From contig NC_070560.1 in NCBI RefSeq assembly GCF_026914185.1, positions 2,905,501-2,969,500 of the forward strand: DNA of 64,000 nucleotides, given 5' to 3'. Position 1 is the stretch's first letter, and the number at the start of each line of letters is the position of its first letter. Of this stretch, positions 44,756 to 55,283 are shown piece by piece. Both the position numbers and the translations under genes were made by a program. The DNA comes from Puccinia triticina. Taxonomy: Eukaryota; Basidiomycota; Pucciniomycetes; Pucciniales; Pucciniaceae. A model generated the notes under the pieces. It did not search any database, had not been told where the DNA came from, and saw nothing but the letters and a program-made list of their open reading frames with translations.

Positions 44756-45646
44756 GAGCATTTCCACCGCGGGCGGTATTTTCGGGGCGCTAAAATTTGA
44801 TCTCTGGCAGTGCGCAGCCAGTTTTAGCGCCCCAAACTGCTGCGGCATACACCGCGAGAGTCTGTAAAAAGTCATGAAAGGCATGCGTCGCCCCCGGTCC
44901 ACTCCCCCGTCAAATCCACCCAGTTATCGAAGGGAGTTCTCTTGTTGATGATCAGAACAAAGCGGGTCGTTCCGGTCATTGTGCGGAGTATATACCCCTC
45001 TCAATAACTGGAACAAACCAGCCATCGAGGGGAGTAAATATGTACCTCCCTCGATGAGGTCGGAACAATCCGGGTTGTTCCGGTCATCGTGGGGAGTATA
45101 TACTCCCCTCGATAATTGGAACAAACCGGCCAACTCCCCTCGATGATCAGAACAGACCAGTTTGTTCCGGTCATCATGGGGAGTATCCTCTTGATGACCG
45201 AAAGGAACCGGACATCAAGGGGAGTATGTACTCCTCTCGATGACCGGAGGAACCGGCCATCAAAGGGAGTATGTACTCCTCTCAATGACTGGAAGGAACC
45301 GGCCATCGAGGGGAGAATGTACTCCTCTCGATGAACAGAACAAACGGGCCATTGAGGGGAGTACCTCTTGATGGCCGGCCTGCCTTGGCCTGTGAAGGGA
45401 TTGTACATTTGGGGGTGTGAGCTGTAGTTTCACAAGGAGTTTGGTGTGTGAAAGGGAGTTGAGATGGGGATGAATGAGTCCCTAGTGAGTCCCTCGGAGT
45501 CCCTACATGTAGGGACTCAAGGTCGATATTTAGGGACGGCCGTAAATTTTCAACACAAATAGCGCCCGCGGTGGGTCGGGTTGAGGCGGTAAACTCCTGA
45601 AATTTCCAACTAGGGCCCCAATTTAGGGCCCGCGGTGGAAATGCTC
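44756..45646. mobile_element. Element C, GAGCATTTCCACC termini, TTA duplication
   Basis: A perfect 19-bp inverted end (GAGCATTTCCACCGCGGGC) is flanked by TTA (44753-44755 and 45647-45649). Such ends and TTA duplications are typical of PIF/Harbinger-type MITEs. It is 891 bp, has no transposase and carries a hairpin array. Confidence 0.88.
44925..45375. repeat. Hairpin array in element C
   Basis: About nine units such as CTCCTCTCGATGACCGGA and CCGGCCATCGAGGGGAGTA alternate, related to the array in element B at 14357-15033. The same repeat therefore sits in two elements with different termini. Confidence 0.85.
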
Positions 45647-47062
45647 TTACTTCGCGCACTGCGAGAAACTCTTCGCGCACTGTGGGGGTCGTCGTCTCGA
45701 CGTCCCGCCCCCAGTGCGCGCTTTCGCCACGGCTCTTTGCGCACTGTGCATTCCCCCAAAAAAACGGCTTGCATTTCTTGAGATATTTTTTGATGAATCA
45801 ATAGAATGACTTTTTATAATCCCCCTAAAAAATAATCAAGTCATTTAGGGGTCTCCTTGAGCCTAGAGAAAATTGACATGAAAAAATCATATTTTAATGC
45901 GGCAGGGACCTGTAATACCGCTTCCTGTGCCCCAGTAGCCCCAAAAATTTCACAGTATCATGGTACATGTGCAGATTCATGACCTGATAATTTTCAGAAT
46001 TTTCACCAGCTTTCCTTCAGCCCAAATAGGTATTGCGTTTATTATTTTGCGTATATGTATAACTTTTTTGTTACACACACCAAAGGCACAAAATTTTGAG
46101 AGCACAGGGAAATATGCTTCAAATTAATTCCCTGAAATTCCTAGCAATAGTGTGTCATTATAAAATGAGATATAAGGGGTGCGCAGCAGGCTTAGTAGGA
46201 AAATTACTGCTAGCTGTATAGCTTTTTTGATACACACCCAAACAGTCCCAAAATTTCAGAAATGTTTTCATTGTGGATATTCTCCGCGCCATAAATTCCT
46301 TGGCAATAGTGTGTCATGATAACATGAGATATAAGGGGTGCGCGGCGGGCTTAGTAGGAAAATGGCTGCTACATGTATAGATTTTTTGTTACACGCTGAA
46401 ACAGTCTGAAATTTTCAGGAATGTTTCAATTTTGCATCTTCTCCGCGCTACAAAGCTCTTAGCAATAGTGTGTCATTAAAACATGAGATAAGTTAGCAGT
46501 CATTTTCCTACTAAGCCCGCCGCACTACATCTCATGTTATCATGACACACTATTGCCAAGAAATTTATGGCGCGGAGAATATCCACAATAAAAACATTTC
46601 TGAAATTTTGGGACTGTTTGGGTGTGTAACACAAAATCTATACAGTTAGCAGTAATTTTCCTACTAAGCCTGCCGTGCACCCCTTATATCTCTGGGAAAA
46701 ATTATGAAAATTATCACGTCATGAGTTTGCACATGTGCCATGATACTGTGAAATTTTTGGGGCTACTGGGGCACAGGAAGCGATATTACAGGTCCCTGCC
46801 GCGTTAAAATATGATTTTTTCATGTCAATTTTCTCTAGGCTCAAGGAGACCCCTAAATGACTTGATTATCTTCCAGGGGGATCATAAAAAGTCATTCTAT
46901 TGATTCATCAAAAAATATCTCAAGAAATGCAAGCCGTTTTTTCGGCGGAAAATGCAGTGCGCGAAGAGCCGTGGCAGAAGCGCGCACTGGGGGCTGGACG
47001 TCGAGACGACGACCCCCACAGTGCGCGAAGAGTTTTCCGCAGTGCGCGAAGTAAGTCCGTAA

Positions 47063-47987
47063 TTTTAATATGTATAACTTGTTTGTTCCACGTACTAGAG
47101 GCATAAAAATTCGAAAGCACAGAGATTTATGCATAAATTGTACCCCCTGAATTTCTTAGCAATAGTCTGTCATCAGAACATGAGATATAAAGGGTGCGCA
47201 TAGGGCTTAGTAGGAAAATGACCGCCAACCATATAACTTTTTTGTTACACACCCAAACAGTCCAAAAATTTCAGGAAACTTTCCATGATGCATATATCTG
47301 GTGCTATCAAATTATTAGCAATAGTGTGCCATTGTAGAATGACATATAAGGGGTGCGCGGAGGGCTTAGTAGGAAAATGACTTCCAACCTTATATCTCTT
47401 TTTTACATACCCAAACAGTCTAAAAATTCCAGGAAACTTTCAATGTAGCATATTAGGCTTGCTATGAAATTCTGAGCCATGGGGTGTAAACAAAATAGGA
47501 TATATAAGGTGTGCGCGGATAAAGCCCGCTGCGCACACCCCATATCTCCTATTTTTATCACATCAAGTTGCTAAGAATCTCATATCACAAATGATATGAT
47601 AAATGAAAGATTTCCTGAAATTCTTGGACTGTTTGGGTGTGTAACAAAAAAGTTATATGGTTGGTGGTCATTTTCCTACTGAGCCCTCCGCGCACCCCTT
47701 ATACGTCATTCTACAATGGCACACTATTGCTAATAATTTGATAGCACAAAATATATGCATCATGAAAAGTTTCCTGAAATTTTTGGACTGTTCGGGTGTG
47801 TAACAAAAAATTTATGTGGTTGGCGGTCATTTTCCTACTAAGCCCTACGTGCACCCTTTATATCTCATGTTCTGATGACAAACTATTGCTAAGAAATTCA
47901 GGGGGTGCAATTTATGCATAAATCTCTGTGCTCTCAAATTTTGATGTCTCTAGTACGTGGAACAAACAAGTTATACATATTAAAAAT
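47063..47987. repeat. Palindrome D built from the 159-bp unit
   Basis: The left arm starts AATATGTATAACTTGTTTG and the right arm ends with its inverse. Within the left arm GGGTGCGC occurs at 47192 and 47351, again 159 bp apart; the right arm repeats it inverted. The centre is near 47525. No target duplication was established. It abuts the right end of A2. Confidence 0.85.
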
Positions 47988-48190
47988 AATAAAAAATAAT
48001 ACAAAAAATTAGCACAACAACTCCCAAAAAAAAATTGTTTTGGGTCAACGACTCCCAAAATGCCCGTACCCCAAAAAAAGGGCTAGGTCGACGTCGAGCG
48101 CTGGTCGAAAAATAGTCGCGCGGACGTATGGGAGTTGTTTTCCCAAAAGTTGGGAGTAATGTCAATATTTTAATGTATGATGTTAACAAT
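47988..48190. other. Short inverted repeat region
   Basis: ACTCCCAAAA words at 48020 and 48049 face TTGGGAGT words near 48130-48152, suggesting another small foldback element with uncertain ends. Confidence 0.4.
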
Positions 48191-49118
48191 ATATGAGGTA
48201 ACTAAATAGACTACCTGCCCAGAAGCTCAATCTAGCTCCTCCTAGATGTCAGAGATTAACAAAGGTTGAGATTTTACGTTTGATTTAATTGATTTGGTTA
48301 CAAAGAAGAATAACCTTTGAGTTTGTTGATCAATTATCAATTGACGATTGTAGAGATTTGATTTGAGAAGAAAGAAAAGGGGAGAGAATTTTATTGGCAA
48401 GAAGTGATGGTTGTTGGTTGGAAGAAACCAAGTCTGAATTCCGAGTCGATTGACAAAGCCTGAGCATTGCATGCACCCTGGATTTATGCATCACCACACG
48501 CATAACCCAAACCATCAATGTACCCTACGGGTGCACCCAGACGGGGCCCAATTGTGGGGCCAGGGAAACGGTTTTTCACCTCATGAACTTTTGCTCAAAG
48601 GCTAAAAGCCTTAGGGTGGCTCTTTGGAAACATTTGTGACTTCGGCGGGTCCGCTTCAGGGTGGAATGACTTGATTTGATTCTTGGAAACTGGAAGGCTG
48701 AAGTGGCCTTGGCAAGATTCCTTCAAGACTCAAGACGTTTCTTGGATCACTTTCCCAAATAACATTTTCTCCAACACATCTTGTTTTTGGTCTCCTTTCT
48801 TTTCCTTTTTGTTCTTTGCCTATCCTCAGTTCCCCTCCACCCTTATAACACTAGGATCATTTGTAGTTGTGTTAGATTTATCATGTGTTTCATCATTTCA
48901 CAAGATTGTTACTTAGATTCATAGTGTGCAATGCCAAACGGCCAAATTACACTTCAAAAAAAAAAGACGGTGATCTGACGTTGGATAAAACCTGTCCAAC
49001 CTACCGGGGATCAAGCGGCGATCCAACGTTGGGAGGAAAAGTGATGGACAGGTTGGCCTGACCCTGACTTCAGCATTGAGGGTCGGATTGACCCCGACAT
49101 CTTCCCCGGGGTCGGATC
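48191..49118. other. Non-coding spacer with GACCCCGAC-type repeats
   Basis: AT-rich to 48900, then GC-rich with GGTCGGATTGACCCCGACA and CCAACGTTGG words near 48970-49115. Related text follows mini-repeat copy 6 at 51528. No gene. Confidence 0.4.
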
Positions 49119-49201
49119 TAGCTTAACTAAGCCTCTCAAACAGAGGGTCCGGGGGACCCTGCCCGGAGGGCTCTCCGTAGGAGAGGCTTATGCATAATGT
49201 C
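49119..49201 (+). repeat. GC-rich palindromic mini-repeat, copy 5
   Basis: TAGCTTAACTAAGCCTCTC ... GAGAGGCTTATGCATAATGTC, with internal GGGTCCGGGGGACCC. It shares its right flank (GCTGGCAGACAAGGGAAGGA) with copy 7. Confidence 0.85.
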
Positions 49202-49281
49202 TGAAAGCTGGCAGACAAGGGAAGGATTTTCAACCCTAAAAACACAAAAACAGAATTTAAAAATCAATAACACATGAACAG

Positions 49282-50941
49282 TGTCAGCCTACGTGATGCC
49301 AAGGATATTATCCTTCTAGCTACACGTGGTGCAAAGCAAAAGATTAGAGTTATAAAACTCTAAGACAAGGTTATAAGGGTTAATTCCAACGTAATTGTTG
49401 GGAATTATGGCGTAAGAATAAGGCAATTTGGGCCAATTTGGGCCAATTTGACGTAATAAAATGAATATAATTAATTTTAAAGAGGGGCCTGATAAATCAG
49501 GGGTGTTTAATCCCTCTAGAATGAAGAACTGGGGCCTGTAAACAGGGGTGTTTCAAATCCCAGAAAGAAATAGCGGAGAATCTCAAGAGAAGGGGCTTAA
49601 ACTTACTAGTATAAGACCCTAGGGGCACTTGAGGTTCTTCAGGCGTGAAGTTGGGCAGTTGGCTCAGAAGTGGTAATCTTGAGGGCAGGGTGGTTACTGG
49701 ACAGCTTCAGGGCGGAAATTGGGGCTAAAAATCACGAAAGTAGGTATTTTACCTGGCAAATCACAGGCTAATGAGGCTGTTGAAGGCGGGTAAAATTCTA
49801 ATACGTAATGTAAAGCTGGGGAATCTCCTTTTGGGCGGAGAAGGGGCCCTTCTTATAGCCTAGGCAGGCCTCCAGGGGCGCCCAGGGGACATGGGGACAC
49901 TTGTGGGCGCATTCTGAGGCAATTTGGTTGCGCTAGAAGGCGCTGTGGGTCGTGGAACCTTGGGGCTTGGATACAAGGGTTGCCAAGGACCTTTTACAGA
50001 GGTTCTGCGTGATTTTACACATGCCTTACACGTCATGGGGGCTGGTTTGGGGGTTCTGTGACGCTCATTTCCGTGGAAATGTGCCACAGAAGGTACTAGA
50101 ACTGGCTTCTGTGTACTTGTACACGTGTAAGCAGTGCTTTATACATGTTCTGGGGGCGCTCATTGATTGCTCCAGTTCATTTGATCCCTTCTACACATTT
50201 ACTACAGTTGTAATTTACGTGTAGTGAGGCTTGGGAGAAGCTGGGGCGCTTTCTAGTGTCTCCTGTGCACGCTGCAAGAGCTCTTTTCAATCTAGAATGT
50301 TTTATATTGAATGACGTGGTAATTACATCTTGTTTGGTGATTAATTACATGTGTACAAGTCCTATAACACATGTAATATTGTTATTGGGGCGTATTCTGG
50401 CCCATTCTTACTTATTGGTAGCCTGAGCGCTTTGGTTGCGGGCTAGTTTATGCATTATGCATATATGTACACTATGGGCGCGGGCTTGAGCTCTAGGCAA
50501 CAGAACACGCGGGCTTGGGTGCGCCACGCAACAAATAAAGCTATCTTTTGAACTGTACACAACACCTCAGTTACGTCACTGGAAATGGTTGTAAATATAT
50601 GTACTTATATATATATGTGCATACAAGTGCATTCACGTGGGGCGTGATGCACTTGCTTAAACTTTGACGTTAGTTTACACAAGGAAGGGGTAATAATTAA
50701 GGGTATGTGTAAGTGAGGTACCCTAGGTTATTTTACCAGTAGAATAAGAATCTTCTATAATATTTCACATATTAGTTACATAAAGCTGAGTAATTAATTA
50801 TTTATATATGTATTTAATGTTTTTGCGTAGTTTTACATATGTAAGAGTAATAATGTCTCTTTCATATGTAACACTACTTTTTATGGTTTTGTTTGTATTA
50901 TTTCTATGTCACGGTGGCTCTGCCATAGTAGCCAGCTGACA
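49282..50941 (+). mobile_element. Solo LTR, TGTCAGCC family, copy 2
   Basis: Starts TGTCAGCC, ends AGCTGACA, with AACAG on both sides (49277-49281, 50942-50946). The 5' part matches copy 1 (GTGATGCCAAG, GGGGCCT, ACTTACTAGTA). At 1660 bp it is longer than the reconstituted copy 1 (917 bp) and copy 3 (1118 bp). No internal region is attached. Confidence 0.9.
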
Positions 50942-50946
50942 AACAG

Positions 50947-51436
50947 AGAAATCTGAGTAGACAGTTCTCTCAGCAGTACTGATGCGCACCCTTGCCCAAT
51001 TTTTTGAGGCATAAAATCCAAAACTGATTGAAGGAACCTGTTTTGAAGGTCAAAGGAATCCTGAAGGATATTCCATTGCTCTGAAGATCCAATGTTGGAT
51101 TTTCTGATAATATGCACAATTGAATATCCTATCTGCAACAATTGAGTGGCTACAGGTGTAGGATCTGCACATATCTGCAGGATTGTGAATCCAATATCCA
51201 CAAGGCATGATGGTTGTAATTCCTTGGTTTACATTTCTTTGTGTTTTTGTGTTTTTAAAAGATTAGTACAAGGAAAACGGTTGGGATTGAGGAGATGAGA
51301 CCAGCACCATTTGAAAGCTGAGGTTCTGAAGTATATTTTGGCTCTGGGACAGGTCCGCAGGAGCTGAGGGGGAGGCTGGGTGATGCTAAGTATTTTTCCT
51401 CCAGCCATTCATGATTTCTTTCTCAGCCAAATTTTT
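50947..51436. other. Non-coding spacer
   Basis: AT-rich. The minus frame 51201-50881 (106 codons) mostly overlaps this spacer and the LTR end and has no signature. Confidence 0.4.
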
Positions 51437-51527
51437 GACTTTGTGCACAAGTCCCTCCCTGCGGGAGGGGCCGCTTCGCGGCCAGCCTCAGCGAGCCTCC
51501 CACCAGGGGGGATTTGTGTCAAGTTAG
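51437..51527 (-). repeat. GC-rich palindromic mini-repeat, copy 6
   Basis: In reverse: CTAACTTGACACAAATCCC ... GGGACTTGTGCACAAAGTC, with internal CCCTGCGGG and GGCCGCTTCGCGGCC hairpins. It is closest to copy 4. Confidence 0.8.
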
Positions 51528-52400
51528 GGGTCAGATCAACCCTGACGTCAGGATTTTTTCCTCCCCAAGCAGAAGCCAACGGGCCAGTCGGGCTGACCCC
51601 GACGGCAGGGTGGGCCCCTGCTGAGATGGCCGGGTAAAAACAGGGCATGCTTGGAGTCCAACCCATAACCCCGGCCCGCCCCGCGGCAAGGCCGACTGCG
51701 CCTGAGAGGACCTCTCCGCCGGCTGCACTATTGTGCCATTACCCATGGGCCATCATGGTAAGTTTGAAAGTATGTTAGCATAAATCCCAAAGATCACCTC
51801 CCATCGGAGGAAGTCCCTGAGTGAAATTTTAGACAAGTCAGCAAGCCATCTTTTTTTTTCTTGGTGTGGATGCTATGTAGATGCTCTTGTGCATCTTGTG
51901 GTGTAGGTTGAGGACCACTTTTTTTGAGTGGTTTCTTGAGGTCCGACTGGACAAAAACCGGTCGGATTGACTGGCCCGATAGCCTTGTCAGACAAGTCGG
52001 CTTTTTTCCTTTGATAGCCAACTGCCTGACAAAGTTTCGGGCAAGCTGACGCTCCTGCCCCAGCCATCGGGACTGTCGGCTTGATCCATGCGGCGAGCCG
52101 ACCATGCTGACCGGGGCATCGGCACAGTCGGGCTGCCCTTCCTGTCGGGAAGGGCAGTCCGGCGTCTATTCGGCTTCGTCGGACAGGTCAGTCTGACCTT
52201 GTCAGACAGGTCGGCATTTTTACTTAAAAGTCCGACAGGAAGGGCAGTCCGGCGTCTATTTGGCTTCGTCGGACAGGTCGGTCCGACCTGCTGAAAAGTT
52301 AGACGTCAGCTCAGCCGGGCCGACCTGAATTTGACGTTGGGGGCAATTTGACGTCGGCCACCTTTTACAAGTGGAGCCGTGGTGTACGGGTTTAAAACCG
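51528..52400. repeat. GTCGGAC/GTCCGAC-rich degenerate repeat
   Basis: GAAGGGCAGTCCGGCGTCTA occurs at about 52148 and 52237, each followed by TCGGACAGGTC. GACCCCGACG words occur near 51595. The sequence is GC-rich and has no gene. Confidence 0.55.
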
Positions 52401-52426
52401 GACACAGCCTTTCTCTCACCACGCAT

Positions 52427-52897
52427 ATGAACTTAACTTCCAACGAAACCATTTTTCATCCGCGGTACTGATAATGATTTGACTTCATGGTTTGCTTTTC
52501 TGATTCAGACTCAGGCGAGACGACGACGGTGGGCAATACGACTCAAACGGTGGGGAGGGTGGCCGGGGTAACCCTGCTAACAGCTTCTGCTCTCCGTAAG
52601 TTGGTGCCTTTTGCAAGTGACATTTTAACGAGCATTCATGAAATACGACTTACTTACACAGATACCATGCCTATGTTCAATTGATTGAACCCTTGGCCAA
52701 GCGGGCTTGCATTCGATGTTGTCAGAATCCGTAAGTCATGTTGTCAATCCTCAGCATTGTTCACTCTAGTTCTAACTTAAGACCGCTTTTACAATTATAA
52801 CTTTCTGCCTCAAAAATAAAGCTTCGAATGCGATCTTTCAAACGATGTTCGTGGCTGCCCGGTCGTCATTCCGGGGAAATACTTCACTTGTGCTTGA
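52427..52897 (+). CDS. Small cysteine-rich protein, effector-like (model of 89 aa, 4 exons)
   Basis: Three downstream exons fit together well: 52509-52595, 52662-52730 and 52822-52897, all phase-matched with GTAAGT/GTAAGTC donors. They read DDDGGQYDSNGGEGGRGNP, NSFCSPYHAYVQLIEPLAKR, ACIRCCQNPFECDLSND and VRGCPVVIPGKYFTCA then TGA. Seven cysteines in about 65 residues suggest a disulfide-bonded secreted protein. The only phase-compatible upstream exon I see (52427-52464, MNLTSNETIFHPR) gives a 44-nt intron and no signal peptide, so the true 5' end may have been replaced by the repeats upstream. Function unknown. A decayed relative lies at 54985-55165. Confidence 0.5.
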
Positions 52898-53749
52898 TCG
52901 TGAGTTTTTGTTTTCCGTCAATCAGTTTTCATCTATTCTTCTCTCGCGCGCTCGATTAGCTTTTCCTTTCCACCTGTCTGTGTTCATCTGATTTTCTATT
53001 GCAAGCGTAATATATGACATCCAGTTGATTGTCCGATTGACTCAACTGCAAATAACATGATCCCCACAGAAACAATCAACAAAATTATTGCGTAACTACT
53101 TGATTTATTTCAATTCCTTGGACTTTATGACGCCACCTGACGCCACAGAGAAAAATGAAATCTAATCGGACGTGTGTTGTTAAACGTGCGATGGAGCAAT
53201 CGAAATTTAATCTACCCATAATGGTAGTTCAATTGACGAGATCGACTCGGACCCTGAAGCAACTATAGGATGAATGCTGGCATTCAAACGACATAGCGCA
53301 CACCTCACACCAAGTTTCCGGTTGACCTTGTTCTCATCGAGCGTGCGGAGAGGTGACGCCACCGTCAACCCAGTTTGATTTCCCAATTTTCACGGATATA
53401 CCAAAGAACAGGACACCCAGCAAAAATGTGCGCGCCGTAGAAATGCACAAATATATCCACATCGAACGTGATTTTAATAGTAAGCACAGTATAGTCGCTT
53501 CAGCATGAAGCTTTGCGCTCAAACAGCAAGGACGGAACATATGATTTCTGGGAAACTTGATTGCAGGATGAAGTAAAATAGGGTGAAAATAATGACAGGT
53601 TGTTACTTAGATATAAGCAACGGTTTTATTCCGTGCAGTAGATCAACTGTGACAGCTTCTATGTCTAAAATCCTGGATTGATTGGTTTGAGGTAGTATAA
53701 AGAAGGGCGCGTCAGTGACATCAGAAAAGATGATGGCAAAAGATGCGTA
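52898..53749. other. Intergenic region between convergent small genes
   Basis: Balanced composition, no repeat recognised and no ORF with a signature. It contains the 3' ends of both flanking genes. Confidence 0.5.
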
Positions 53750-54203
53750 CTAACCGTAGTATGGGTATCCACCGTATGGATAGCCGCCACCATAGGGACC
53801 GTAGGGATAGCCGCCGTAAAAGTTTCCGTAAGGGCCGCCACCATATGGAAAGAGCTGTCCAGCGGCCCCAGCGGCCTGACCGGCATGAGCTGCTTGTCCG
53901 GCTGGAGCTGCTTGGCCGGCAGGAGCGGCTTGACCGGCTGGAGCAGCTTGGCCGGCACCAGCGGCACTGCAGCACATAATTCACAAACGGTGTTGATTCA
54001 GAAATTGCGTTGCACTAGATTGCGGGCGTGGCTTACCCTTTGTTTGCATCGGCTTCGGCAGCGAAGGCACCTGGAATGGGAATGAAAGGCGTCGGAAACA
54101 ATTGCCTCTCAGTCAAGTCTCTCGTCATAGTTACAGAGGTACGGGAAACAGGTAGCTTACCGCTTGCAAAGGCAAGGGAAGCAATACAAATGGTGAACTT
54201 CAT
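53750..54203 (-). CDS. Small secreted Gly/Tyr-rich protein (97 aa, 3 exons)
   Basis: Exons on the minus strand are 54203-54161, 54070-54037 and 53966-53750, with two GTAAGC...CAG introns (90 and 70 nt) that keep frame. The N-terminus MKFTICIASLAFASGAFA is a clear signal peptide with likely cleavage after AFA. The mature part begins AEADANKG, then five GQAA(P/H)A-type repeats, then a C-terminus rich in Gly, Tyr and Pro (YGGGPYGNFYGGYPYGPY). A TATATAAG box lies on the minus strand at about 54362-54369. Such proteins are typical of fungal cell-wall or apoplastic proteins and of candidate rust effectors. No enzymatic domain. Repeats of this kind change in number easily. Confidence 0.85.
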
Positions 54204-54984
54204 TTTGCGATAGGTTCGAAAGTTAAATAGAAAGGGCCGGATAAGTTACTGTTTTGACAGGTTCGACTCGGTTGTGGTGAGGAATGGCGGTTGCAGTTGC
54301 GTCGTTGGAAATTTTCGTGGGAGGTACTTGGATAAAGATGAAGAGGAAATCGGGCCATCACTTATATAGACCACTTTCCTTCCTGCTCAGTCGTGGTGAT
54401 CGGGATAGCAGCGGATACAGTCACCAAAAACTTCAACGTGTCACCGTGTCGGAAAGCCGGTGGACTATACTGATTCTGCGCGCGATTGCGCCGGCCAGTG
54501 GGCTGGATAAGGAAGAGATTACTGCTAAAAAGCGTCGGCAAAGCTCGCAAGTCGCGATGACCAAGCGGCCATCCTTAGCGAGAAGAATGTCATGGCGTAA
54601 ATCAATTGAAACATCCTGCCGAGTTGGAGAAGCTACATTGGACGAGACCCGCGAGAGAAGCTGATGCGTGCCGCCCCGCGGGTAAACGTGTACTGCGATT
54701 CACCGGCGTCCCTGGTAATAACCAGATTCATCAACAAAAGATCAATCCGTAGACAGGCCTCGCGGTGGATACAAAGGATCCAATTGGATTGAAGTTTTGG
54801 GCAAGCCCGGGGGAGGCGCGGGGGGAGGCGACAGTAACGGGGTCGTTAAGTATTCAGGCCATAGTGGCGGGGACTCCTTTCCGTAGGCGGGAATCTTTTC
54901 TTTTTTGTCTTCTTGACCCTTCTTGTCACACCAAGTCTGCTGGAGCTTCCCTTCGGTTTCTATGTTAAGAAATAGAAAAGGCAA
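54204..54984. other. Upstream region of the secreted gene and unassigned ORF
   Basis: A plus-strand frame from ATG 54284 (126 codons, Arg/Ser/Lys-rich) overlaps the promoter of the secreted gene on the other strand. It has no signature and is probably chance. Confidence 0.35.
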
Positions 54985-55165
54985 ACCCGCTGACAGCTTC
55001 TGCGATCCGTAAGCTGGAGCCTGCAGGAAGTGTGGCTTTTTTAACAAGCATTAACTTCCGTCATGAGATACCGATCACTTGCGCAGATACAATGCCTATG
55101 TATGTTAAGTTGATTAAAACCTTTGCCAAGCGTGTGCTGGCATCCGGTGTTCTCAAAACGCGTAA
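54985..55165 (+). pseudogene. Decayed copy of the cysteine-rich gene's middle exons
   Basis: ACAGCTTCTGCGATCCGTAAG corresponds to the exon end at 52595. The next exon (CAGATACAATGCCTATGT, then TTGATTAAAACCTTTGCC) aligns with 52662-52730 but acquires a stop (TAA) and loses cysteines. The donor GTAAGA is kept at 55161. It ends where mini-repeat copy 7 begins. Confidence 0.6.
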
Positions 55166-55200
55166 GACCTCTTGCCATTGATCCTCAGTAGTGTTCACCT

Positions 55201-55283
55201 TAGCTTAACTAAGCCTCTCAAAAGGAGGGTCTGAGGGACCCCGCCCGGAGGGCTCTCCGCAGGAGAAGCTTACACCTAATGTC
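55201..55283 (+). repeat. GC-rich palindromic mini-repeat, copy 7
   Basis: TAGCTTAACTAAGCCTCTC ... GAGAAGCTTACACCTAATGTC, with internal GGGACCCCGCCC. It is nearly the same as copy 5, including the shared right flank. Confidence 0.85.

Larger units (their letters stand above)
44748..47059. mobile_element. hAT-like palindromic element A2 (contains element C)
   Basis: Sister of A1. The left terminus CGGACTTA (44748-44755) is cut off by element C and resumes at 45647 as TTACTTCGCGCACTG; the right terminus (ending GTAAGTCCG) is at 47059. Without C it is 1418 bp. Flanks are ATATTTTA and TAATTTTA, an 8-bp duplication with two changes. The body repeats the 159-bp unit (GGGGTGCG at 46176 and 46335) and then its inverse. 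It keeps the empty site for element B (AAAAAATA, 45827-45834). Confidence 0.88.
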
